Source: Streptomyces lucensis JCM 4490 (GTDB lineage: Bacteria > Actinomycetota > Actinomycetes > Streptomycetales > Streptomycetaceae). From it: a stretch of 64,000 bases of DNA. The translations under genes and the position numbers were made by a program. The notes beneath the pieces are model-generated. The model saw only the letters and a program-made list of their open reading frames with translations, was not told where the DNA came from and did not search any database. The DNA is taken from positions 1-64,000 of the forward strand of contig NZ_BMUE01000013.1 in assembly GCF_014650035.1 (NCBI RefSeq), in the 5' to 3' direction. Shown here piece by piece: positions 43,136 to 52,180 of the stretch (the stretch's first letter is position 1; every line of letters begins with the position of its first letter).

Positions 43136-43179
43136 CGCCCGTCAAGGTCCCGTATGCGCACGTCAGAGCCCCGTCAGAA
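43136..43179 (-). promoter_or_regulatory. Four-repeat box downstream of orphan kdpB (candidate KdpE sites)
   Basis: On the minus strand from 43179: TTCTGACGGGG, CTCTGACGTGC, GCATACGGGAC, CTTGACGGGCG, four abutting 11-mers (the last pair is shifted by one base within its unit). It stands between the kdpB2 stop and a decayed SDR gene, about 340 bases before the latter. The gene it once served may be gone. Confidence 0.6.
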
Positions 43180-43270
43180 AAGGGGATTTCGGCTTGCCCC
43201 GCCCGTGCGGCACGGCTTCCATGGATGACGTGAACAGCGCCTGGCTCCTCCTCGACCGGCCGCCGAGTCC

Positions 43271-43300
43271 CTCCCCCAGCCTTCGGCCGGGGGTGCCCCC
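43271..43300. repeat. Streptomyces-type dispersed palindromic repeat
   Basis: CTCCCCCAGCCTTCGGCCGG followed by GGGTGCCCCC: a C-run, GCC-TTC-GGC core and G-run. I recognise this as a short palindromic element scattered through many Streptomyces intergenic regions. No function known. Confidence 0.6.
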
Positions 43301-43367
43301 ATCTCGCTTCGCTCGGCAGTCGCGTCGTCAGCCGCGCTGACCGGAAGCGCCCGCGCCACGCCGGCAT

Positions 43368-43416
43368 CGCGTCCCGCCGACGCCATGCCGCACCGGCGAC
43401 GCGTCCCGCCGACGCC
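43368..43416. repeat. 17-bp direct repeat, 32-base period
   Basis: CGCGTCCCGCCGACGCC occurs at 43368-43384 and 43400-43416, each preceded by CCGGC. Non-coding, between orphan kdpB and the SDR remnant. Confidence 0.6.
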
Positions 43417-43428
43417 GCTTTCCGAGAC

Positions 43429-43465
43429 TCGAGGGGCGCCGTGATCGGCTCCCGGCGCCCCTCGA
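43429..43465. terminator. Hairpin between orphan kdpB and SDR remnant
   Basis: 13-bp perfect stem (43429-43441 with 43453-43465), loop of 11. Strong enough to stop transcription coming from kdpB2. Confidence 0.6.
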
Positions 43466-43514
43466 TTCACCTTCTCCACCGCACGCCCACCGCCCCTCAC
43501 CAGGTGGCGTCGGC

Positions 43515-44350
43515 ATGCCCACAACCCCGGATCGGATCATGCCCACCTCCGCCCTTTCGTCCCGTACCGTCCTGGTCACGGGCGCCACTTCCGGCATCGG
43601 TTACGAAACCGCCCGGCAGCTCGCCGAGCGCGGCGCCACCGTGCTGCTGCACGGCCGTACCGCCGAGGAGGCCCGTGCCGCCGCCGACCGCCTCATCGCT
43701 ACAGCCGGAGTCGATGCCAACCAACTCGCGCTCTACTCGGCTGACTTCGCTCACCTGGAGGAAGTCGGGACCCTCGCCCGCACGATCGTCGCTGAACACC
43801 CGCACCTGGACGTCCTCGTCAACAACGCCGGCATGGCCGCCCCCGAGCGGCACACCGTCACCACCGACGGCAACGAGATCGCCTTCCAGGTCAACTTCCT
43901 CGCCCACTACCTCCTCACCTGCCTGCTGGGACCCGCCCTCACCAGCGACCCGGGCGGCCGCGTCGTCAACGTCTCCTCCTCCCTGCACCGCACCGCCTCC
44001 ATCCAGTGGGCCGACCCCAACCGCGCCCGCCGCTACTCCCGCCTCGCCGTCTACGCGCAGTCCCAGCTCGCGTTGACCGTCTTCACCGCGGACCCGCGCG
44101 TCACCGCCGTCTCCGTCCACCCGGAAGTCGCGACACCGCGCTCCTGCCCCTGTACTCGCACGAGTGCGGCTCAGCGGCCGAGGGCGCCGCGCACGTGGTC
44201 CGGCTCTGCGACCCGGCCGTCGAGATCGTCAACGGCGCCTACTACGACCGCGACGCGCGCGTCGAACCGGCCCCGGCCGCGACCGAGGACCGCACGGTCA
44301 AACGCCTCAACAAGCTGGCGGATCTGCTGGTCGGCCGCAACGCCGCCTGA
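43515..44350 (+). pseudogene. SDR oxidoreductase with frameshift and lost catalytic Lys
   Basis: From ATG at 43515 (or 43539): TVLVTGATSGIGYETARQLA, LVNNAGMAAPERH, VVNVSSSLHR, all SDR. The active-site motif is VYAQSQLAL, with Gln where the YxxxK lysine belongs. Near 44122 one base is missing: the first frame reads VHPEVATPR while the next frame resumes GSRDTALLPLYSH and runs to ADLLVGRNAA at 44350. Two independent defects point to a dead gene, although a sequencing error could explain the shift. Confidence 0.8.
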
Positions 44351-44378
44351 AGAACGGTCGAGACAGAGGGAGTTGTAC

Positions 44379-44456
44379 ATGTCGAAGCGCGCCCGCAAGC
44401 AGAAGGACCGCCGCAAGAAGAAGACCAGCCACGGCAGCAAGGCCGGCCAGGGCTGA
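44379..44456 (+). CDS. 25-residue very basic peptide
   Basis: ATG at 44379 with GAGGGAG six bases upstream. The sequence begins MSKRARKQKDRRKKKTSHG and ends KAGQG: 11 of 25 residues are Lys or Arg. Peptides of this MSKRARK kind are annotated in many Streptomyces; function unknown, perhaps nucleic-acid binding. It starts 28 bases after the SDR remnant. Confidence 0.6.
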   Translation: MSKRARKQKDRRKKKTSHGSKAGQG

Positions 44457-44546
44457 CCGCGGCACCCCCGGGGCGGGCGACAGGGAGCGGCAATCCCCGT
44501 CGCCCGTCCGATCCGTGTCCCATCTCCCACCCTCTACGAGGCATTG

Positions 44547-45323
44547 ATGATCCCGATCTCTCCGCCGGACCGCCGGGCACTCGCGCGCTGGTTCCCCACG
44601 AACTCACCCGGCCCCGCCACCATCGGCGAACACGTGCTGGCCACGGGTGTCGGCCGGTGGTGGGCCGACCGGCCCGTCCAGCCGAGCACGGTCGCCGTCT
44701 CCTGCGCCGGCCACGTCGTACTGCGCGGCAACCCGGAAGACCTGACGCCAGAACTCCTCGCCTCGCTGGCCGGCAACCGCGTCGAAGCCCCGGCCCGGCT
44801 CCTGCCCGCCCTCGGTGCCGCCTTCGACCGGCTCACCCCCTGGGAGCGCATGATCTGGACCCTCCAGGCCACGCCCCAGCCCGCCACCGTCGCGCACTCC
44901 GTGACCGTACGGCGCCTGGAGCCGGCGGACACAGACGCGGTGCAGGAACTCGGCCCGGACGCCTCCTGGCTCTCGGCCAGCTGGGGTGGCCCGCGCGGCT
45001 TCACCGCCTCCGGCCACGCCTGGGCCGCAGTGGGCCGCAGCGGCTGCATCCTCGCTGTGGCCTGCACCTACTTCCGTGGCACCGGCTACGAGGACGTGGC
45101 CGTCTACACCGTCCCCGACCGCAGGCGCCACCACCTCGCGCTGGCCTGCGTCACCTCCCTGTGCGCGGACATCACGGCTCGCGGCCACACACCCAGTTGG
45201 AACTGCTCCCTCCACAACCGCGCCAGCCGCCTGCTGGCCTGGAACGCCGGTTTCCGCCTGGTCCGCGAATACGTCCACTACGCGGCGGGGAGCCCGGTGT
45301 CACACCCTCGGCTCAGCGCCTAG
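44547..45323 (+). CDS. GNAT-family acetyltransferase, two-domain
   Basis: 258 residues from ATG at 44547 (GAGG six bases upstream). The N-terminal ~120 residues are a helper domain (WFPTNSPGPATIGEHVLATG, VVLRGNPEDLTPELL); the C-terminal half is GNAT (VAVYTVPDRRRHHLALACV as the acetyl-CoA strand and loop, SLHNRASRLLAWNAGFRLV). This is the layout of the Streptomyces GNATs often encoded in accessory DNA. Substrate unknown. Followed 28 bases later by a small unknown gene, probably in one operon. Confidence 0.85.
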   Translation: MIPISPPDRRALARWFPTNSPGPATIGEHVLATGVGRWWADRPVQPSTVAVSCAGHVVLRGNPEDLTPELLASLAGNRVEAPARLLPALGAAFDRLTPWERMIWTLQATPQPATVAHSVTVRRLEPADTDAVQELGPDASWLSASWGGPRGFTASGHAWAAVGRSGCILAVACTYFRGTGYEDVAVYTVPDRRRHHLALACVTSLCADITARGHTPSWNCSLHNRASRLLAWNAGFRLVREYVHYAAGSPVSHPRLSA

Positions 45324-45351
45324 CGATCACCCCGGAAAGAAGGAGACTCCC

Positions 45352-45714
45352 GTGACCAGGAAGCCCCCGCTCCTCACCCTGCCGATCCTCGAAGGCCGCC
45401 ACGAGCTCACGATCACCCGGCTGAAGCGCGGTGAGGACTCCTTCACGCTCCACTACCGGATCACGCCCCCGCTGCCAGAGTCCGGCGACGAGCCCCCCCT
45501 ACGCCCGGTCCTGAAGGCCGTGGACGACCTCGGCAACGAGTACGACGACCGCGGCGGCGCCTACGGCACGCACCCGGACGGCACCTGCACCGACGGGAGC
45601 CTCAGCGGACATCCGTCCCCGCATCCGGACGCGACCAGCCTGCGGATCCGCATCACCTTGCTGCGGGGCGGCAGGGAAACGTCGTACGACATGACGCTGC
45701 GTGTCCGGCCCTGA
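45352..45714 (+). CDS. Small beta-rich protein, hypothetical
   Basis: 120 residues from GTG at 45352 with AAGGAG six bases upstream. Alternating strands (RHELTITRLKRGEDSFTLHY, LRIRITLLRGGRETSYDMTL) and an acidic loop DDLGNEYDDRGG give an immunoglobulin-like look. No family recognised. Second gene after the GNAT; just before a KdpE-type box. Confidence 0.65.
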   Translation: MTRKPPLLTLPILEGRHELTITRLKRGEDSFTLHYRITPPLPESGDEPPLRPVLKAVDDLGNEYDDRGGAYGTHPDGTCTDGSLSGHPSPHPDATSLRIRITLLRGGRETSYDMTLRVRP

Positions 45715-45739
45715 AGGCGCGGCGCGCGACGCGCTCGGC

Positions 45740-45761
45740 CTTAACGCGGTCTTGACGCGTT
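45740..45761 (+). promoter_or_regulatory. Paired-repeat box upstream of second KimA-like permease (candidate KdpE site)
   Basis: CTTAACGCGGT then CTTGACGCGTT, 11-base period, 109 bases before the permease ATG. The boundary also makes a small dyad (TTAACGC...GCGTTAA). Confidence 0.65.
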
Positions 45762-45869
45762 AAGCGGACATACAGGTGGGCCCATGCGTCACTCCCTGCT
45801 TACGCTGGTGCGGCCGTCCGTGTGATGGCCGGAACCCCACGCTGAGCCGCACACCAGGAGAGCACGTCC

Positions 45870-47828
45870 ATGGCCACCACCGAACACCCTCCCAGTACCG
45901 GCCGCCTGCGCACCTGGATGCTGGAGGGCCTGTCCGACATGGGCAAGCACGGCGGCCACACCGGCCCGCACGCCGAGCCCGAGCCCCCGCACACGGGTCA
46001 GCGCTGGTACCGGGTGATGTGCCTGACCGGCGTCGACTACTTCTCCACCCTCGGTTACCAGCCCGGCATCGCCGCCCTGGCGGCCGGCCTGCTCTCCCCG
46101 ATCGCCACCCTCGTCCTCGTCGTCGTCACCCTCGCCGGCGCTCTCCCGGTGTACCGCAGGGTGGCCGAGGAGAGCCCCCACGGCGAGGGCTCCATCGCCA
46201 TGCTGGAACGGCTGCTGTCCTTCTGGAAGGGCAAGCTCTTCGTCCTGACCCTGCTGGGCTTCGCCGCCACGGACTTTCTGATCACTATCACCCTCTCGGC
46301 CGCCGACGCCTCCACCCACCTCATCGAGAACCCGCACCTGACGAACGTGCTGCACGGCCAGCAGATGCTGATCACTCTGCTGCTGGTGGCCCTGCTCGGC
46401 GCGGTGTTCCTCAAGGGCTTCCTGGAGGCGATCGGCGTCGCCGTCGCCCTGGTCGTGGTCTATCTCGGCCTGAACGCCGTCGTCGTGGTCGTCGGCTTCT
46501 GGCACGTCCTGACCGCCGGGCACGTCGTCACCGACTGGACCAGCGCCCTGACCACCCAGCACGGCAACGTCTTCGCCATGATCGGCGTGTCCCTGCTGGT
46601 CTTCCCGAAGCTCGCCCTCGGTCTGTCCGGTTTCGAGACCGGCGTCGCGGTCATGCCGCACGTCCAGGGCGACCCGGATGACACCGAGGACAAGCCCAAG
46701 GGCCGGATCAGGGACACCAAGAAGCTGCTGACGGCCGCCGCGCTCATCATGAGCGTGTTCCTGATCGCCACCGCATTCATCACCACGGTGCTGATCCCGG
46801 CGAAGGAGTTCAAGACCGGTGGCCAGGCCAACGGCCGTGCACTCGCCTATCTCGCCCACGAGTACCTGGGCAACGCCTTCGGCACGGTCTACGACCTCTC
46901 GACGATCGCCATCCTGTGGTTCGCGGGCGCGTCCGCGATGGCGGGCCTGCTCAACCTGATGCCGCGCTACCTGCCCCGCTACGGCATGGCCCCGCACTGG
47001 GCCCGCGCCGTGCGCCCGATGGTGATCGTCTTCACGCTGATCGCCTTCCTGGTGACCTGGATCTTCGACGCCAACGTCGACGCACAGGGCGGCGCCTACG
47101 CCACCGGCGTGCTGGTCCTGATGTCCTCCGCCGCGATCGCGGTGACCATCGCCGCCCGCCGGGCCGCCCAGCGCGGCTGGACCGTCGGCTTCGCCATCAT
47201 CTCGGCCGTCCTGCTCTACGTCACCGTCGCCAACGTCATCGAGCGCCCGGACGGTGTGAAGATCGGCGCCTGCTTCATCGTCGGCATCATTCTCATCTCC
47301 CTGGCGTCTCGGCTGGCCCGTGCCTTCGAGCTGCGCGTCACGCACGTCGAACTGGACGACATGGCGGAACGATTCATCCGTGACATGTCCAGCCGCAAAA
47401 TCCGGTTCATCGCCAACGAGCCCGGTGTGCGGGACAAGGCCGAGTACCGCGACAAGGTCGAGCAGATCCGCGCCGACAACGACATGCCCGAGCAGGAGGA
47501 CTTCGTCTTCGTCGAGGTCACGGTCACCGACCCCTCCGAGTTCGAGGCGGGCCTCACCGTGCGCGGCGAGGTCCTCCACAACCGCTACCGCGTCCTGACG
47601 GTGGAGTCCTCTTCCATCCCCAACGCCCTCGCAGCGCTCCTCCTCCACGTCCGGGACATGACGGGCTGCACCCCGCACATGTACTTCGAGTGGACCGAGG
47701 GCAGCCCCTTCGCCAACTTCCTGCGTTTCTTCCTCTTCGGCCAGGGCGAGGTCGCCCCGGTCACCCGCGAGGTGCTGCGCGAGGCGGAACCGAACCGCGT
47801 CAGGCGCCCGCGCGTGCACACCGGCTGA
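45870..47828 (+). CDS. APC-family permease, KimA-like potassium importer (second)
   Basis: 652 residues from ATG at 45870 with GGAG upstream. Opens with a soluble N-terminus, then YFSTLGYQPGIAALAAG and about twelve spans, GEGSIAMLERLL where the other two have a GGG loop, and a C-terminal soluble domain of ~130 residues (VTHVELDDMAERFIRDMSSR, FVFVEVTVTD). It is the most divergent of the three paralogues. The adjacent KdpE-type box and island position suggest K+ uptake; an organic substrate is not excluded. Confidence 0.8.
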   Translation: MATTEHPPSTGRLRTWMLEGLSDMGKHGGHTGPHAEPEPPHTGQRWYRVMCLTGVDYFSTLGYQPGIAALAAGLLSPIATLVLVVVTLAGALPVYRRVAEESPHGEGSIAMLERLLSFWKGKLFVLTLLGFAATDFLITITLSAADASTHLIENPHLTNVLHGQQMLITLLLVALLGAVFLKGFLEAIGVAVALVVVYLGLNAVVVVVGFWHVLTAGHVVTDWTSALTTQHGNVFAMIGVSLLVFPKLALGLSGFETGVAVMPHVQGDPDDTEDKPKGRIRDTKKLLTAAALIMSVFLIATAFITTVLIPAKEFKTGGQANGRALAYLAHEYLGNAFGTVYDLSTIAILWFAGASAMAGLLNLMPRYLPRYGMAPHWARAVRPMVIVFTLIAFLVTWIFDANVDAQGGAYATGVLVLMSSAAIAVTIAARRAAQRGWTVGFAIISAVLLYVTVANVIERPDGVKIGACFIVGIILISLASRLARAFELRVTHVELDDMAERFIRDMSSRKIRFIANEPGVRDKAEYRDKVEQIRADNDMPEQEDFVFVEVTVTDPSEFEAGLTVRGEVLHNRYRVLTVESSSIPNALAALLLHVRDMTGCTPHMYFEWTEGSPFANFLRFFLFGQGEVAPVTREVLREAEPNRVRRPRVHTG

Positions 47829-48279
47829 GGACCGGCCCCGCGGCCGCGTCAGGATCCCGTCAAGATTCGGAACAGGTCGGCAATCGTCCACACCGACGGG
47901 CAGTGGTCACTCACTGACCACAGTCCGGTGCACAGGTGGCTCGTACCGACATGCTCCAGCAGCCCCGGCGGCACGGACCGCCGTTCATCTTCTTGATGCG
48001 GGCGCCCATTGCCGTGCTCCGGGCGACTCGACGCGCGAACCACACCTCGGGCCTCGCACACAGCCTGACGCTCCATCAGGGCGAGCGTCACATGAGCGTC
48101 AGAACTGCCTCGCGGGGACGCTGCGAAGACCACGGTCACCGCGCGCCCACCTTCCCGTCGCTGATCGAAGCCGCAGGTCAGGGACGTCCGTCCGGCACGC
48201 GGCCTGCTCCACCTCGTGCACTTCGGGAAAGAGGTCGAGGACCGCCGACGCGCCTCGGCCATCCAGGAAGACTCGCAGG
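47829..48279. promoter_or_regulatory. Gap at the right end of the potassium island with two KdpE-type boxes
   Basis: 450 bases without a supportable gene. Minus-strand boxes: 47864-47843 CTTGACGGGAT then CCTGACGCGGC, and 48104-48083 TTCTGACGCTC then ATGTGACGCTC. No gene reads away from them now, so they may be relics of a lost operon or act on the permease 3' side. The CGCAGGTCAG direct repeat that also occurs at 24806 is at 48274-48283. Confidence 0.5.
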
Positions 48280-49608
48280 TCAGAGCCCCTTTGTAGTGGG
48301 TTCGAGAATGGCCACGCACTCCACATGGTGCGTCATCGGGAACAGGTCGAACGCCCGCAGCGTCCGCACCCGGTAGCCGCCCTCGCGGAAGTAGCCCAGG
48401 TCCCGGGCCAGCGCAGCGGGATCGCAGGCGACGTACGCGATGCGGCGGGCGCCCAGGGAGGTGAGGTGGGCGACCGTGCCGCGGCCGGCGCCCGCGCGGG
48501 GCGGGTCGAGGACGATGAGGTCGACCTCCGTGATGCCCGTGCGCGGGAGGACCGACTCGACCTTGCCCTGCTCGACGCGGACCCGCGGGAAGCCGGCCAG
48601 GTTGTGCCGCGCGTCCTCCACCGCCCGCTTGCCGGACTCGATGCCGAGGACCGCGCCCTTCTCGCCGAGGCGGTCGGCGAGGGCGCCCGCGAAGAGGCCG
48701 ACTCCGCAGTACAGGTCGAGGGCCATCTCGCCCTTGCGGGGCAGCAGGCCCTGCATGACGGCCTTGACGAGGGTGTCGGCCGACTTCGGGTGGACCTGCC
48801 AGAAGCCGCCGCTGCCGACCCGGTAGGTGCGGTCGTCGGCGCGCTCGCGGACGAACGCGCGGCCGTGGACGCGGTGGATGCCGCCGTCCTTCTCGTCGAC
48901 GCGCATCACGGAGACGGGCCTGTCGAGCTCGACGAGCGGCAGCCGGGCGCCGGGACGCGGCTCCAGGATCACCATGCGGTCCTGGGAACCGGTCGCGGCG
49001 ATCGCCTCGACGGAGGCCATGCCGGACCAGTCCCGGTCCTCGATGCCGAGTTCGCTGACGCCCTGCGCGGCGATCATGCAGTGGTCGATCGGTTCGACCT
49101 CGTGCGAGCGGTGGCGCCGCAGGCCGGCGTTGCCGTCCGCGTCGACCGCGTACTGGACCCGCGTCCTCCATTGCGGGACCTGGCCGGCCGGCAGCTTGTC
49201 GCCCTCGGCCGGCATCACCGTGCCGTCCCAGCCCGCCTCCTCGGGGGTGAGGCCGGCGAGCCGCTGCAGCTGCTCGGCGATCACCTCGCCCTTGAGGCGG
49301 CGCTGGGCGCCCGGCTTGGCGTGCTGCCAGTCGCAGCCGCCGCAGCGGCCGGGTCCGGCGAACGGGCAGGGGGCCTCGATGCGGTCCTTGGAGGCCTCGA
49401 GGATCTCCACCGCGTCCGCGCGCAGGAAGCGGGCGCCCTCCTCGCCCTCGGTCACCCGGGCCACCACCCGCTCGCCCGGCAGCGCGTGCCGCACGAAGAG
49501 GACCTGCCCCTCGGAGGTACGGGCGACGCAGTGGCCGCCGTGGGCGACGGGGCCGACCTCGACCTCGTACTCCTCGCCCACCAGAGACTTCGTCGGTTCT
49601 GTCTGCAT
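48280..49608 (-). CDS. TrmA/RumA-type RNA (uracil-5-)-methyltransferase
   Basis: 442 residues from ATG at 49608. N-terminal TRAM-like domain (VEVGPVAHGGHCVAR), iron-sulfur cysteines in CPFAGPGRCGGCDWQHA, SAM motif LDLYCGVGLFAGALA, and the methylase motifs VLDPPRAGAG and YVACDPAALARD with the catalytic cysteine. It methylates uracil-C5 in rRNA or tRNA. Neighbour of the permease and TrkA pair, as in other actinobacteria. A remnant of the 3' end of a related gene lies 23.5 kb away at 24812-24904. Confidence 0.93.
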   Translation of the reverse strand: MQTEPTKSLVGEEYEVEVGPVAHGGHCVARTSEGQVLFVRHALPGERVVARVTEGEEGARFLRADAVEILEASKDRIEAPCPFAGPGRCGGCDWQHAKPGAQRRLKGEVIAEQLQRLAGLTPEEAGWDGTVMPAEGDKLPAGQVPQWRTRVQYAVDADGNAGLRRHRSHEVEPIDHCMIAAQGVSELGIEDRDWSGMASVEAIAATGSQDRMVILEPRPGARLPLVELDRPVSVMRVDEKDGGIHRVHGRAFVRERADDRTYRVGSGGFWQVHPKSADTLVKAVMQGLLPRKGEMALDLYCGVGLFAGALADRLGEKGAVLGIESGKRAVEDARHNLAGFPRVRVEQGKVESVLPRTGITEVDLIVLDPPRAGAGRGTVAHLTSLGARRIAYVACDPAALARDLGYFREGGYRVRTLRAFDLFPMTHHVECVAILEPTTKGL

Positions 49609-49721
49609 GGTGGGGTGACTCCAGCTCGCGAGGGGGAAACGGGACAAACTCGAGGGGAAGAAGGCCGCAGACCGGTGGGGCCTGACAACAGCCCACCAGT
49701 CTACGGCCTTCCCGCCAGGCC

Positions 49722-51773
49722 TCAGTCCTTGGACGCCGACGGCTCCTTCGGCCTCTCCACCGCCGGGCCGCGCCGGACCGCGCCCGGCGCGTTCCACTCC
49801 TGCCGCTTGCGGGCCCGCAGCTTGGCCGCCTCGGAGGACTGCAGCTGGTAGGGCACCGAGGTCACCATGACGCCCGGCGTGAACAGCAGGCGGCCCTTGA
49901 GGCGCAGGGCGCTCTGGTTGTGCAGCAGGTGCTCGTACCAGTGGCCGACCACGTACTCCGGGATGATCACGGAGACCGCGTCGCGCGGGGACTCCTTGCG
50001 CAGGCCCTTGACGTACTCGATCACCGGGCGGGTGACCTCGCGGTACGGCGAGTCCAGGACCTTCAGCGGTACGTCGATGCCGCGCCGCTCCCACTCCTCG
50101 CGCAGTGCCTTGGTCTCGGCCGGGTCGACGTTGACCGTCAGCGCCTCCAGGGTGTCCGAGCGCATCAGCTTGGCGTAGGCCAGGGCGCGCAGCGTCGGGC
50201 GGTGGATCTTGGAGATCAGGACGACCGAGTGCACACGGGAGGGGCGGACGCTGTCGTCGCTGGGGCCCTCGGGGGCCGCGATCTCCTCGGCGACGCGGTC
50301 GTAGTGCTTCCGGATGGCGGTCATGGTCGCGTAGAAGATGCACATGCCCAGCAGGGCCACCCAGGCGCCGTGCGTGAACTTGGTGACCAGGACGACGACC
50401 AGCACCAGGCCGGTGAAGAAGGCGCCGAACGCGTTGATCGCGCGGGAGCGGACCATGTGGCGGCGCTTGGCCTGGTCCTTCTCGACCGCCAGGTGGCGGT
50501 TCCAGTGCCGGACCATGCCGGTCTGGCTGAGCGTGAAGGACACGAACACGCCGACGATGTACAGCTGGATCAGGCGCGTGGAGTCGGCGCCGTAGATGAC
50601 GACCAGCAGCGTCGCCGCGCCGGCGAGCAGCACGATGCCGTTGGAGAAGGCCAGGCGGTCGCCGCGGGTGTGCAGCTGGCGCGGCAGGTAGCGGTCCTGG
50701 GCGAGGATCGAGCCGAGCAGCGGGAAGCCGTTGTAGGCCGTGTTCGCGGCCAGGAACAGCACCAGGGCGGTGGCGGCGGCCAGCAGGACGAACAGGAAGC
50801 TGCCCTTGCCGAACACCGCCTCGGCGACCTGGGAGATCACCGGGTTCTGCACGTAGCCGGAGCCGACCGGGCTGCCGTTGTGGATCAGGTCGGTGGCCGG
50901 GTGCTCGGCCATGCGGACGTTGGTCGACATGGCGAGGGCGATGATGCCGCAGAACATGGTGACGGCCAGCAGGCCCATCATCGCGAGCGTGGTCGCCGCG
51001 TTCTTCGACTTGGGCTTGCGGAAGGCCGGGACGCCGTTGGAGATGGCCTCCACGCCCGTCAGCGCGGCACAGCCGGAGGAGAAGGCCCGCAGCAGCAGGA
51101 AGACGAGCGCGAAGCCCGCGAGGCCCTGGTGCTCGGCCTTGATGTGGTAGTCGGCCGTCGGGGCCCGCATGGTGTCGCCGAGGACCATGCCCCGGAAGGC
51201 TCCCCACGCGATCATGATGAAGACGCCGCCGACGAACACGTACGTCGGGATCGCGAAGAGCTTGCCCGACTCCTTCACGCCGCGCAGGTTCATCAGCGTC
51301 AGCAGCACGATCACGGCGACCGCGCACAGCACCTTGTGCTGGACGACGAAGGGGATCGCGGAGCCGAGGTTCTCGATGCCGGAGGCGATGGAGACGGCGA
51401 CGGTCAGGACGTAGTCGACGAGCAGGGCGCTGGCCACGGTCAGCCCGGCCCTGGGGCCGAGGTTGGTGGTCGCGACCTCGTAGTCGCCGCCGCCACTCGG
51501 GTAGGCGTGGACGTTCTGCCGGTAGGAGGCGACGACCGTGAACATCAGCACGACGACCGCGACGGCGATCCAGGGGCTGAAGTGGTACGCCGACACGCCC
51601 GCGATGGACAGGACCAGCAGGACCTCCCCCGGCGCGTAGGCGACGGAGGACAGCGGGTCGGAGGCGAAGACGGGCAGTGCGATGCGCTTCGGCAGGAGCG
51701 TTTCGCCCAACCGGTCACTGCGCAGTGCGCGCCCGATCAGAATCCGTTTGGGCACGTCGGTCAGTTTGGACAC
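49722..51773 (-). CDS. APC-family permease next to the TrkA pair, KimA-like (third, core)
   Basis: 683 residues from GTG at 51773 (SKLTDVPKRILIGRALRS follows, the start I remember for homologues); an ATG at 51851 would add 26 residues. About twelve spans (ALPVFASDPLSSVAYAPGEV, GGGDYEVATTNLG, NTAYNGFPLLGSILAQDRYL), then a soluble C-terminal domain (SVVLISKIHRPTLRALAYAK) and a charged tail. Conserved in actinobacteria beside two TrkA proteins, which fits a K+ symporter gated by nucleotide-binding RCK subunits. No KdpE-type box in front of it. Confidence 0.88.
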   Translation of the reverse strand: MSKLTDVPKRILIGRALRSDRLGETLLPKRIALPVFASDPLSSVAYAPGEVLLVLSIAGVSAYHFSPWIAVAVVVLMFTVVASYRQNVHAYPSGGGDYEVATTNLGPRAGLTVASALLVDYVLTVAVSIASGIENLGSAIPFVVQHKVLCAVAVIVLLTLMNLRGVKESGKLFAIPTYVFVGGVFIMIAWGAFRGMVLGDTMRAPTADYHIKAEHQGLAGFALVFLLLRAFSSGCAALTGVEAISNGVPAFRKPKSKNAATTLAMMGLLAVTMFCGIIALAMSTNVRMAEHPATDLIHNGSPVGSGYVQNPVISQVAEAVFGKGSFLFVLLAAATALVLFLAANTAYNGFPLLGSILAQDRYLPRQLHTRGDRLAFSNGIVLLAGAATLLVVIYGADSTRLIQLYIVGVFVSFTLSQTGMVRHWNRHLAVEKDQAKRRHMVRSRAINAFGAFFTGLVLVVVLVTKFTHGAWVALLGMCIFYATMTAIRKHYDRVAEEIAAPEGPSDDSVRPSRVHSVVLISKIHRPTLRALAYAKLMRSDTLEALTVNVDPAETKALREEWERRGIDVPLKVLDSPYREVTRPVIEYVKGLRKESPRDAVSVIIPEYVVGHWYEHLLHNQSALRLKGRLLFTPGVMVTSVPYQLQSSEAAKLRARKRQEWNAPGAVRRGPAVERPKEPSASKD

Positions 51774-51934
51774 GAGAGAGGATCGTAAGCCTTCGAACAG
51801 GCTGCCGCCCAGTCGCCGTCCCACATCTGCCCCACGAGTGAACTCGAGCATCACAGGATCTGCGGATTCCGTGGCGGGACCGCCCGCCGTGTCTAGATGA
51901 CAAATCCCGCCCGTCGTCGTGTCTGGGAGGTTCC

Positions 51935-52069
51935 ATGCCCGCGACCGCTGAGCTGATCGGGGCCACGGTCGCCCTCGTCGGCCTCGGAATCCTGACCCTG
52001 TGCAGCGTGCGCAGCATCACTCGCCGCAGGGCGCCGTCGTTGCTCCCCGACGGCGAACCGCACCCGTGA
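51935..52069 (+). CDS. 44-residue single-span membrane peptide
   Basis: ATG at 51935 with GGGAGG upstream. One span (LIGATVALVGLGILTLCSV), then RSITRRRAPS and a short tail. Good ribosome site and helix make it a likely real small protein; function unknown. It stands between the permease and the TrkA operon, transcribed with the latter. Confidence 0.55.
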   Translation: MPATAELIGATVALVGLGILTLCSVRSITRRRAPSLLPDGEPHP

Positions 52070-52180
52070 GCGGGGAACGGCACACGCGGGTGCCCGCCCC
52101 GAACCGTCCATGTGTAGCTTTGGGCGTCGGTCTGAGACCCTGAGGCTGAGCAGTCACTTTTGGACACCGGAAGGACGGTC

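Noticed and set aside
47936..48376. Plus-strand open frame of 146 codons at the right end of the island
   Set aside because: Runs antisense into the methylase 3' end, has no ribosome site and mixed low-complexity content.
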